A stretch of DNA of 64,000 nucleotides, from positions 159,659 through 223,658 of the forward strand of contig JAPTJF010000049.1 of assembly GCA_029339195.1 (NCBI GenBank), read 5' to 3'. This document shows, one piece after another, positions 36,501 to 45,567 of the stretch. The translations under genes were made by a program, and so were the position numbers. The notes beneath the pieces are model-generated. The model had not been told where the DNA came from. It did not search any database and saw only the letters and a list, made by a program, of their open reading frames with translations. The DNA comes from Micractinium sp. NFX-FRZ (taxonomy: Eukaryota > Chlorophyta > Trebouxiophyceae > Chlorellales > Chlorellaceae). Position 1 is the stretch's first letter; every line of letters starts with the position of its first letter.

Positions 36501-37655
36501 GGGCAGGCAGGCAGGCAGGCATGATCACTGCATAATGTGAGTAAGGATGAGCACACGCAGGGGACCCGCAACGAATCCGCAGTGCTAGAATGATCAGGGA
36601 AAGTGTGCAACCGGGCTTGCCTCTCCAATGTTCTTGTTGCGGTTGACCTCTGGGCTGATGCACTCCCGCCCCTTGGACACCTCCTCATCCCGCATCCAGT
36701 GGTCCTGCAAAGGACGCCACGTGGCACAGCACAGCATGCTCAGCATGCTCAGCATCGCAGCCGGCACAATCACCATGACAGCCTCCCCATGCTTGGCTCT
36801 GATAGCACTGGTGCTTGCTACCCCTGAGCCCAGCATGAGCACCGCACAGTACAGCTCGGCACAGCGGAGGCAAGCAGACTATGTTCCACACCCAGCCTTC
36901 ACAACGTTGTCCCCCGCCCCACCCGCCGACCCCCCCACCCAGTGGTCCAGCGGCCACAAGGGCCCCAGCTCCTGCCAGAGCTCCCGCTTCATCATCCACC
37001 CAAGGCCTGCACAGCACAGCGCAGCAGGGCACAGCAGAGTGAATCGCACGGCAAATGAAGCGCACACAGCAGCACAGCAGGGCACAGCAGCGTGAATCGC
37101 ACAGCGGCCAGGCAGGGTGCCATAGAGGCTGCCAGCCCCAAAATGAGCTGGCATGCCTGCCAGGCAGCTTGGGCATGCCACCCCTCCCCTCCTCACCGAA
37201 TGCCACCCTCCCCCCTCACGGTCGATTCCACCAGCCTCCCCTCCCGCACCTCCTTCGCCAGCCTCCCCTCCCCTCCTTGCCCCACCCCATCCCCGCCCCG
37301 CCACCCGCCTCACTGCCTCGCTGCCCTGCCCACCCACCTGGGAAGTAGGATGTGCGGAACAGCCTGCGCACATCCCAGTGATGCCCCTTTAGGAAGCCGT
37401 TGTCGTTCCATGATGAGATGCACCAGAGGGATGGGTCGGCGTCCAGCAGGGGCGCGGTGGCCTCGAAATAGAGCAGGAAGTCTGCAGGGAGGGTGGAAGG
37501 CAAGGGGGAAAGAAGGGCAGGGGCGGGTGGGAAACCTGGGCTGAGGAGTTGCCACCCGTTTGCTACTACCGTCGCATGGTGCCCCCTCTCATCAAACACA
37601 CACGCCCCAGCCAGCCACCCGCTCGCCTACATACTGACAGACATACACAGACAGA

Positions 37656-37696
<41 letters not shown>

Positions 37697-38862
37697 CTGG
37701 ACTAAAGAGCATGCCACATTCTTTGCCAACCACCCTCATGACTGCACCCCTGCTTGTCTTACAACGCACACGCACACCCCACGCACCTGCCCAGCCACCC
37801 CCTCACTCCCATGCCCACACAGCCATACCTGGGCTGAAGAGCATGTCGTCCTCCACGATCACCACGTGGCTGTGCTGACTCTCATCAAACACCCGCGACA
37901 GCCCCCACTTGTAGTGCTGCGCCAACCAGGCATGCCCCGGCTGGCTGTCGCCCGGCAGCTGCGCCACGCGCGGGTGCTTCTGCCAGAACCCAAACCCACG
38001 GGCCGCCTGCTTAAAGGCGGGCTCCAGAGAGCGCACCAGCTCCGCTACGCCGGCATCATTGTCGTCCTGCTTGTTGAAGGGAGCAGAGGGGAGCGTGTGG
38101 GCGGAGCGGGCAGGGCGGCACGGCATGGGCGACAGAAGGAGCGGCGGCGGGGTGGGGAGCAGACGAATGGAACCGGCATGCAACAAACAACGAGCAGGAG
38201 GTGCCTGCCTGCCCCTCAACCGCCGCGCAGAGCACTCCTGCAGCTCAACGCCTCCGCCCACAGCCTGCCGCCGCTTCCCCCCAACCTCCCCAGCAGCCAG
38301 CGCCCACCTGCCGCCCCACCCCACCCCAACCCAACCCCTTGGCCGTGCCCTACACACTGCTTGCCTGCGAGACATACACAGTGAAGCGCTCCAGGCCCTG
38401 CAGCCCCAGCAGGCTGTGCAGCGTCTGGTTCAGGTACTCCGTGCGGTTGAAGCAGAACACAATGATTGCAGGGTTGGGCAGCGCGCCGGGGCCGCCCGGG
38501 AGCAGGCTGCCGTCGCCGGCATTGCCCAGGCTGCTGGCGCCGCCACCCAGCCACCCCGCTGCCTCGTCGCTGTCGCTGGTGATGATGCCGTCGGTCGGCT
38601 TCTGCACAGTCTGCATGGCCAGCCGCTCTAGGCGGTCAGTCACGCTCTCTGTGGCTTTGGCGTCTGAGCCCGGCTGCTGCTGCTGCTGCTGCTGGGTGCT
38701 GCCGGCCGCGGCGCCACGCTTGCGGTGCAGCCCGCGGCGGCCCAGGGAACGTAGCTGCTCCAGCCGGTCGTGCGTCCACAACAGCTGGAAGAGGAAGAGC
38801 ATCACAAAGCACAGCAGTGTGATCCCCACGGCGCCCGCCATGCTGCTCCTGCGCCGAGCCAT
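33591..38862 (-). CDS. GnT-I-like glycosyltransferase (GT13) with Cys-rich C-terminal domain
   Basis: Probable Golgi N-acetylglucosaminyltransferase starting complex N-glycans. Exons 38365-38862, 37829-38066, 37338-37481, 36939-37006, 36621-36704, 36292-36363, 35453-35694, 34950-35134, 34234-34349, 33591-33890; 648 aa. Residues 8-28 form a type II membrane anchor after RRR. GT13 hallmarks: IIVFCFNRTEYL, VYVSQ, VVIVEDDML (EDD about 237-239), DPSLWCISSWNDNG, SYFPGLGWMM, WPLDHWDHWMRD and CISPEVNR. After residue ~450 a domain with about 14 Cys follows (SCKDVCGEQGLAC, HFPCEKGC, QYCLI, STARLCAC). I think this resembles the C-terminal region of GT18 (MGAT5-type) enzymes. Three introns are GC-AG (donors 38364, 36620, 34233). 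Donor specificity is not proven. Confidence 0.85.
34676..34975 (-). repeat. ~95-bp tandem repeats copying an exon 3' end (glycosyltransferase)
   Basis: ttgagccaccag-type sequence recurs at 34676, 34770, 34862 and 34961. The rightmost copy is the real exon end (FWWLNSC) with its donor; the three others lie in the intron and keep legible WWLNSC-like coding. Confidence 0.85.
37658..37693. repeat. (CA)18 microsatellite
   Basis: An uninterrupted CA run lies in the intron between glycosyltransferase exons 37338-37481 and 37829-38066. Confidence 0.95.
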
Positions 38863-39278
38863 GGTGCTGCACCGCTCCTCCTGCCGCTGCTGCCGCAACC
38901 GCCGCCGCCGCTCCTGCCGCTACTGCTGCCAACTATCAAGCGGTAGCGCACATTTGCAATCTGCAAATGCAAGGCGCCCGATCACTGTCCGGCTTGCAGC
39001 GCCGCTGCAACACCGTAGCAGAGCAACGCGGCTGAGCTGTGTTGAGTTTGCGGGGAGTGAAGGCTTGACCGGTGCGGATTGATCAGCGAGGGTTATCGTT
39101 GCATGAACTCTGGGCTCCTTTGCCAAGAGGCCTCCTTTGCCGAGAGCCTGTCAACATCAGTGCCAGCTGTCAATTTCGGGTGCTGTTGGCTGGTAGACCT
39201 GCTCGATAAATGCGTTGAAGCCATGTACTGTCGATTCACGTCCATCTGAACAATTACTGAGCACCCCCAGGCGCAGCT
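38863..39278. promoter_or_regulatory. Divergent promoter region, glycosyltransferase / WD40 gene
   Basis: 416 bp separate the two start codons. The sequence is AT-richer than its flanks. No specific motif could be assigned. Confidence 0.4.
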
Positions 39279-41462
39279 ATGCACCCCGGCTTGCGCTTGC
39301 AATATGGTGAAGCAGCCAAACACACTGCGCCGGTCCTGGCGATGCTCGTGGACGAGCAAGATGCAGATGGAGAAGCGCTCAACAGCGTCCGGCTGCTGAA
39401 CAAGATGGGGCACCCGGTGGCCGTGACGGCACTTGCGGTGGTGCCCAGCGCCGACGGGCGGGAGCCGCTGGTGCTCAGGCAAGCACAGGCTGTTGAGCTG
39501 GGTGGGGCTGTGTGGATGGAGCAATTCAAAATACTATGGCGAAATGGAAGGTTCAACTTGCCGGCCTGCACATCCCCCTCCCACCTGTGCAGTGCCGACG
39601 CACAGGGGCGGCTGAAGCTGTGGGCGCCGCACCTGGCGCTGCCCACGCCGGCACTCAGCCTGGTGGGCAGCCACCTGCTGCACGGGGGCGCCATCAACTG
39701 CCTGGCGCTGCACCCCGCCAGTGAGCTGCTGGCCACAGCAGGCGACGATGGCGACATGCGCGTATGGCGGCTGCCTGAGCTGGCACGCTGCGCTGCGGGG
39801 CTGCACGCGTCGGCGCAGCGCAGCTGCCTTGCCGCGCACGGCGCCGCCGTCACGGCGTGCTGCTTCACTAGCTGCGGCTGCTTCCTGGCCAGCTGCTCCC
39901 TGGATGGCACGGTGCGGCTGTGGCACGCTGTGGGTGCTGGCGAACCGCTGGCCACGCTGCGCCTGCTGGCCAGCAGCGTGGCGTTCGCTCCGGGAGACGA
40001 TGCAGCACTGATGGTGGCGGCAACAGCAGCTGGGCAGGGGCCTCAGCTGCTGGACCTGCGCCAGGTGCCCGCCTGCCACCGCTACTGCGCCCAGCTGGCG
40101 GCCAGCCAGCGCCACACGTACAGCAGCAGCAGCGGCAGCAGCGGAGGAAGGGCCGCCCCGCCGGCTGCTCCGGCAGCAGCAGCAGCAGCAGCAGCTGGAA
40201 TGCACCCGGCAGCAGCCATGTGGCTGCCAGGCAGCCCCAGGCAGCCCCAGAGGGTGGGTGCAGGCGTGCCCCTGGCAGCGGCAGGCACCGCCGCAGCGCC
40301 AGCATGCACGCCTTTGCGACGGGAGCGGCCGCAAGACACAGCGGCAGCAGCAGCAGCAGCAGCGCCGGTTTTGGCGGTCACAGGCAGCACCCAGCGCCTG
40401 AGCAGCCCTGGCCGCCAGGCGGGATCGCTGGTAGCGTTCAGCCGCAAGCGCCGCCGGCAGCAACAGCAGCAGGCAGACGAGCGGGCACCGGAGGCAGCAG
40501 GCCGGGGTGGCGGCACAGACGACTTGAGCCCCTGCAGTTGGCTGCCTGGCGGTGACTCAGCCCTGCGCCCTCCAGCCCGGGCCACCGTTGGCAGCAGTGG
40601 CGGCCTCTTTGGCGGCTGGTCGGCGCCCCTGTCACCCACCAGCCCGCTGCCGGCAGCCTGGGGGGACGATGACAGCGGCAGCGTGCCGGAAGGTGCAGTG
40701 GTTGCCCGGTACGAGGCGTCTGCTGCCAGGAGCAGCGGCGGCGGGGAGTGGGACGCGCAGCAGAGGTGCTATACGTACCGGCAGGTGGGTGCCAGTTGTT
40801 TCGAATGTGTAAGGTGTTATGGGTGGAGCGCAATTGAGCTAGGAAGTGTGAGGGCAGTCGGTGGCAGTGGCTTGCAGAGCAGAGGCTTGGTGGATGGCAG
40901 CTGCCCACTCAAGGCATTTCGTGCACAGCACAGCTTGGCCGCCTGCAGGCCAGAGCCTGGCTGCCTGCTCTCAACATCCTTCCTTGGCCCTCCCTCTCTC
41001 TGCACCCAGGGCGGCCACTCCCTCCCCGTTCGTTGGCTGCTGGCGCTGCCTGCGGGGCTGCACATGCTGACCGTGGCATGCGGAGGCGAGGCCAAGCTGT
41101 GGGCAGCCTGCGGCAGCAGCAGCATCGACGTCAGCGGGTCCACGACCAGCAGTGCGCACGTGTGCTGCACGCTGCTGCCGGCGGCAGCCGACCGCCAGGA
41201 CGGCCCCCTGGCCTGCCGCCCGGCGGTATCTGCCTGCGGGCGGTTTGTGGTGGCCGGAGGGCCCAGCGGTTCGCTGGCCTGCTGGGATCTGTGGCAGCTG
41301 CAGCGCCGGGCGCACCTGCCGCTCAGCCAGCGGGACAGCAATGCGGCGGTGGTCGCGCAAGGGGCGCACGCAGCGGCGGTGACGGCGGTGGCATTTGGGG
41401 CTGCCGACACAATGCTGGTCAGCGGCGACGCCAGCGGGCGGCTGGCGCTGCGCTGGCTGTAG
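39279..41462 (+). CDS. WD40-repeat protein of unknown function
   Basis: Exons 39279-39478, 39593-40784 and 41010-41462 give 614 aa. WD-type blades are visible: SADAQGRLKLWAP, then GAINCLALHPASELLATAGD ending DMRVWRL, then FLASCSLDGTVRLWHA; near the C-terminus VRWLLALPAGLHMLTVACGG and TAVAFGAADTMLVSGDASG. Between blades lies a ~250-residue Ala/Gln/Ser-rich insert with a KRRRQQQQQ patch, perhaps a nuclear signal. Intron 1 has a GC donor (ag|gcaagc); removing it restores VLSADAQGRLKLW. Both introns are multiples of three and stop-free, so the whole interval is one 727-codon frame and the introns could be missed. It probably acts as a scaffold; I cannot assign an orthologue. Confidence 0.75.
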   Translation: MHPGLRLQYGEAAKHTAPVLAMLVDEQDADGEALNSVRLLNKMGHPVAVTALAVVPSADGREPLVLRQAQAVELGGAVWMEQFKILWRNGRFNLPACTSPSHLCSADAQGRLKLWAPHLALPTPALSLVGSHLLHGGAINCLALHPASELLATAGDDGDMRVWRLPELARCAAGLHASAQRSCLAAHGAAVTACCFTSCGCFLASCSLDGTVRLWHAVGAGEPLATLRLLASSVAFAPGDDAALMVAATAAGQGPQLLDLRQVPACHRYCAQLAASQRHTYSSSSGSSGGRAAPPAAPAAAAAAAAGMHPAAAMWLPGSPRQPQRVGAGVPLAAAGTAAAPACTPLRRERPQDTAAAAAAAAPVLAVTGSTQRLSSPGRQAGSLVAFSRKRRRQQQQQADERAPEAAGRGGGTDDLSPCSWLPGGDSALRPPARATVGSSGGLFGGWSAPLSPTSPLPAAWGDDDSGSVPEGAVVARYEASAARSSGGGEWDAQQRCYTYRQVGASCFECVRCYGWSAIELGSVRAVGGSGLQSRGLVDGSCPLKAFRAQHSLAACRPEPGCLLSTSFLGPPSLCTQGGHSLPVRWLLALPAGLHMLTVACGGEAKLWAACGSSSIDVSGSTTSSAHVCCTLLPAAADRQDGPLACRPAVSACGRFVVAGGPSGSLACWDLWQLQRRAHLPLSQRDSNAAVVAQGAHAAAVTAVAFGAADTMLVSGDASGRLALRWL

Positions 41463-41770
41463 TGCAGCTGCGCTTGAGCTGCACTGCAATTTGAAGCATG
41501 CCCATGAGCTGTAAGATGCATTTCGAAGTAATGAGCGGCAAGATGGGTGGGGACTGATGGGGGTAGCAGTGCTGCAGGCGGCGGCGGCAGCCTGACGTGG
41601 TGCCAGTGGCAGGCGCTCGGCCGCACGGTGCGCAGAGCCTTGCGGGACATGGGAATCCCCGATGGTATGGCGACACTTCCAGAGTCCACGCGGTACTAGC
41701 TGGACGCTTCCTGGACGCTTCTACAGGAACACGCGCGAAGAGTCCGGAAGGCTCCCCCTCTCCGGCATAA
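41463..41770. promoter_or_regulatory. Short intergenic region upstream of the Hsp20-like gene
   Basis: It contains the WD40 3' UTR and presumably the promoter of the next gene. The paired sequences tccagag/ctacaggaacacgcgcgaag around 41690-41745 faintly suggest nGAAn heat-shock-type triplets, but they are not regular enough to call. Confidence 0.3.
41510..41514 (+). terminator. Candidate TGTAA polyadenylation signal
   Basis: TGTAA, the green-algal polyadenylation motif, lies 48 nt after the WD40 stop codon. Confidence 0.4.
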
Positions 41771-43513
41771 ATGCCGCGCTCTCGGTCCCGCCCAGCACCA
41801 TTCCCACTTCCTTTGGATCATCGATCTCCTGCTGCAAGCTTCCACAGCCCCCTGGCACTTGCAATGGCCCTCCTCTTCTCCTCCTCCCCTTTCGCCGCAC
41901 CCTTTGGCGGGCTGCTCGACGATGACTGGGGCTATGGCCCTTCGGCCTTCGCGCCTACGCTGAGGCGCTGCGGCTCTGCCTGCGCCCCGCCAATGGGCCT
42001 GCTGCACACGGCGCCCATGTGCCCGCCCGCCGCCGCTTACCGCCTCCACCGCCACGCTTCCTATGCCCCGCCCACTGAGCCCGAGGTGCACGTCAGGCGG
42101 ATGCCCGAAGGCGTGATGGCGGCCTGCCCCCTGGGCCGCGGCTTCTCCAGCCAGGACATTAGGTGAGCCATGGTTCCGGTTGCAGCCCGCTCTGCCCCGC
42201 CATTCCAGCAGCTTCCGCCAGCTTCTGGCAGCCCCCATTGCAAGGCTTGCTTCCCCGTCACTTGCTTGTATCATCATGCCGCCACCTTGCTCACCTTGCG
42301 TCGCCGCCGACCTCCCCTCCTCTCCCCTGTCCCTGCCTGCAGCCTCCAGCTGAGCGGCCGCAACTTCACCATCACCGCTTTCCACCCCGGCACCGCCCAC
42401 TGGCACCAGCGCCCCGCCGCCTACCGCCGGGTGCTTGAGCTGGCAGACCACATTGATGCCCGGCGCATCGAGGCGGGCCTGGAGAGGGGCGTGCTCAGCA
42501 TCTTCTTCCCCTACCACCGCCAGCAGCCCCGCCCCGCCCCCATGCGCGTCCCCGCGCCGGCGCCCGTGCAGCAGCACCCACGCCTGGTGCTGGTGCGCCA
42601 GGCACCCACTCCCGCCCCCGCTCCCACCCCGGTGCGCGCTGCGGCACCTGTCAGCGCCCACCCCAGCATCCCGCCAGCTCCGGCAGCAACGGCAGCACCC
42701 CCGGCCTGCGCCTGCACCCCTCCCTCCGCCGAGCCAGCCCCGGCGCCCTGCTCCTTCCGGCGGGCACACCACCGCCGCCACCACCGCCATCACCCCCAGC
42801 ACCCCATGCAGCGCCGCTGCCCCGAGCAGGTGCGTACTGGACTGAGGGAGTGGCAGGACAGATCTGCAGTGCGCGGCTGCCTACCTGCCATGGGGCCAGC
42901 AGCTTGTTGTGCATGGGGATGCCAGGTGCAGCCCTTGCATGCGTGCCAGTCCTGCCCCCTGGGGCAGGCAAGCTGCAGCATTCCTGCCTGCCCCATCAAC
43001 GCCTTGACATCCTCTGCTCTTTCGCTCATCTCTGCTCCCCCTTCCTTTTCTCTTCCACTTCAACTGCTGCAGGCGCCCGTGGAGCCAGCTGCGGCCATCT
43101 CCCTCTCCGCCCAGCTTGAGCGCCTGCTGACCCAGCACCGCCAGCACGCCGCCAGCGCCCAGCAGCCGGCAGCTCCCGCCCCAGCACGTGCGCCAGCACC
43201 TGAGCCCCTGCTGCGCCCCGCCAGCCCCGCTCGGCGCATCACCATCCCTGTGGAGGGGCCCAGCTCCCCTGCAGCAACCACCAAGGCGGCAGCAGCGGCA
43301 ACGGCACCGGCAGCGACGGAGCAGCCGGCTGCTGCAGCGTCCCCCGCTGCCGCCAGCAAGGGCAAGGCACCCGCCAGCCCTGAGCAGGCGGCTGCCTTTG
43401 AGCGCCGGCGGCGCGCCGAGGCGGCCCAGGCGCGCATTGCAGCGGGCATTGGCAGCGACAGCGACTGGGAGGACGCAGATGGCATGGTGAGCGACTGCTC
43501 CCTGGATAACTGA
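41771..43513 (+). CDS. Hsp20/alpha-crystallin-like protein with long Pro/Ala-rich tail
   Basis: Exons 41771-42162, 42343-42829 and 43073-43513 give 439 aa; a second in-frame ATG at 41864 would give 408. Residues ~85-175 look like an alpha-crystallin domain: EVHVRRMPEGVMAACPL, SLQLSGRNFTITAFHPG, then HIDARRIEAGLERGVLSIFF, the typical IxAxLxxGVLxI strand. A chaperone role is inferred. The rest is a Pro/Ala/Gln-rich tail ending in an acidic GSDSDWEDADGMVSD segment, unlike ordinary small heat-shock proteins of 150-250 aa. The 31 extra N-terminal residues from the first ATG are Arg/Ser/Pro-rich and might be a targeting peptide. Intron 2 (243 nt) is stop-free and in frame. Confidence 0.6.
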
Positions 43514-44402
43514 GGCCTCATTGTATTCTGATCTGCCGCCGCCGCCGCGACTGCTGCTCAATGGCGGCGCCCCTCATGCACGTGTGCTTTATTTGCGAGT
43601 CCTACTGGCACTGCTGTCCCTGCAGCTGCCCGCCTCCCTGTGCCTGCAACTCTCTCCCTCTGGCGGCCGGGCCCATGCTCCGTCTGCCCATCCCAACTCC
43701 GCATGTGTCGCCATTTGTTCTTGTTCCTGCACAACATATGAAACCATTTGTGGCGTCCATTCCTCACAAAGGGCTCTCTTGAACTGTACTTTTTTTTATC
43801 GCTTTGGGCACATGGCGCCTATCTGTTTGGACGATGTAAACAGTCAAACCTGCGAACCGCCCCATGCACTCTAGAAGCCAGGGGATCAGCCGGGGGTTGG
43901 TGTGGTGCTGATAGCCTGAGTGTTGGCTGGTGTTTATATTCTGGTTGTGGCAGGTGTGTACAAGTCATGAGCAGCATGCTCCTTCTGCTTGCACTGCGCC
44001 TTCTGCTTGCATTGCACCCTGCCCGGCGGCACAGCGCAGCACAGCGGCACCGCTGGGTCGGCCAACACCACAATGACTGCCTTCCCACAGGTGCGCCGCT
44101 CGCTTGGACGCAAGAAAGCTCGTAGAATGTGCCGCTCCCTGCAAAGTTCGCGGCTTTTAAAACAACCCTAGTGTCGCCGTTCCGCTTTCCGCTCCCCGGC
44201 CGGGTTGCTCGCCTGGTGTTCAATTGAGATCTTATGGACGTGAGTGGTGAAGTGGGCCGTCGGGAGTTGCGCAAAGCTGGTCAGCCTCCTGTGCGTTGCC
44301 AACTTGCGTTGCGCAGCCTTTTGCCCGTCGCATTTTAATATTCGCACCTGCATCACGTGCACGCATGTAAAACAGAAGCCCTCGCCCGCTGCAGGTTTGA
44401 CC
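43514..44402. other. Intergenic region, no gene seen
   Basis: Begins with the Hsp20-like 3' UTR (candidate TGTAA at 43835-43839) and ends with the upstream region of the next predicted gene. Short open frames show no recognisable product. Confidence 0.4.
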
Positions 44403-45000
44403 ATGCCCAGCCGCCTCGCCGGACGTGGCGGCAGCCTGCCGTTGGGCGCCTGCCGCCTTCTCCTGCTGCTTGCCCTGCTGGTGAGTAGCAGGGCTGTTGT
44501 GTCGGGGCTTTGGGCTGCACAGTGTTCCGTAGGCTCTCAACACGAATGTCCCCTGCCCAACCTTCTGCACGCCCTAAATGCCGCCACCCCAGCCCGCTCG
44601 CTGGCACGCAGGCTGCCGCAGCAACGGCTGCACAGGCTGGCGAGCTGCTCGACCCACTGCCGCTGCCCAGCCAGGAAGCAGTGGATAGGTGCGACACTGT
44701 GGTCTGCCACATTGCCATAGCGGGCAGCTCGAACCATAACACTCTCATGGCTGGTCCCTGCAAGCACTGCATCCCCTCTACCATCCCCGCCCGACCCGCC
44801 TCCCTTAATCCGTGCACCCACCTCTTTTCGGACGCATGCAATGCAGGCAGAGCAGCCCGCATGTGAACCGGGCAGCAGTGCGTGGCAGGAAGGACACCTG
44901 GGTGCGTGAAGACGTGCTGCAGCCTCTGAGGGTGGCGGGAGCAGCGGTCCATGGGACCACGCAGCGTGGTGCACGGCGGCTGCTGGCCCGCCCAGCATAG
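44403..45000 (+). CDS. Possible small secreted protein, unknown
   Basis: Three exons (44403-44480, 44612-44688, 44847-45000) with good GT-AG borders join in frame to 102 aa. The ATG has a GACCATGC context. The N-terminus (PLGACRLLLLLALL followed by AAAATAAQAG) is a convincing signal peptide. The mature part is basic (RAAVRGRKDTWVRED, then RGARRLLARPA) and resembles nothing I know. The evidence is splice consistency plus the signal peptide only; it may not be a real gene. Confidence 0.4.
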
Positions 45001-45567
45001 CAGCAGCGGGGGCCGCTCGGCTGCTTTCACCAGACCTCCTGTAGAATTGCCAGTCAAAGATTGACAGCGGCACACATCTTTGCATGACTGCACACTAGCA
45101 CTTCAATCGTTGGTGACCCTTTTGCGCTGCCACATGTTCCCACCCAACGGCCTGGCATGCGGTAGGGCCCTCGCCGAGCTGCTGCCAAACAACCTTGCAT
45201 TATTTGCACGCTGCAATGCGTGTCAGGCCAACACTCAGTATTTTCACGCTGCAATGCGTGTTGGCCTGGTTTTAACTTACTATTTTTTACTTTTCTTCCA
45301 AAAAGTAAAACAAATTGTTGTAGGTGGGGTCTCGACAGCGCCTCTTCAGGGCGGCCCCTGTCACTATTCCTGCCGCGCTCATGTTTCACTACTACCAAAG
45401 CTTTGTTGCCATCGACCTCAGCAGCGGCTGACCTGGCCATTTAAGCAGTTGACCCCAGGTGGCCCAGGCTTGCTTGAATTTGCATGATGTTGTGAATGGA
45501 AAGGAGTCTAGGGTGGCAGAGAAGGAGACTAGAAAGCTGCCAGGGATGATACTGCAGTGCACTGTGG
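45001..45567. other. Convergent intergenic region, no gene seen
   Basis: AT-richer sequence between two stop codons on opposite strands. A 20-bp direct repeat (cacgctgcaatgcgtgt) occurs near 45208 and 45246. No gene is evident. Confidence 0.4.

Noticed and set aside
39279..41462. WD40 gene as a single 727-codon exon
   Set aside because: Two segments interrupt WD-type sequence and have intron borders (GC-AG and GT-AG). Removing them restores VLSADAQGRLKLW and continuous blades.
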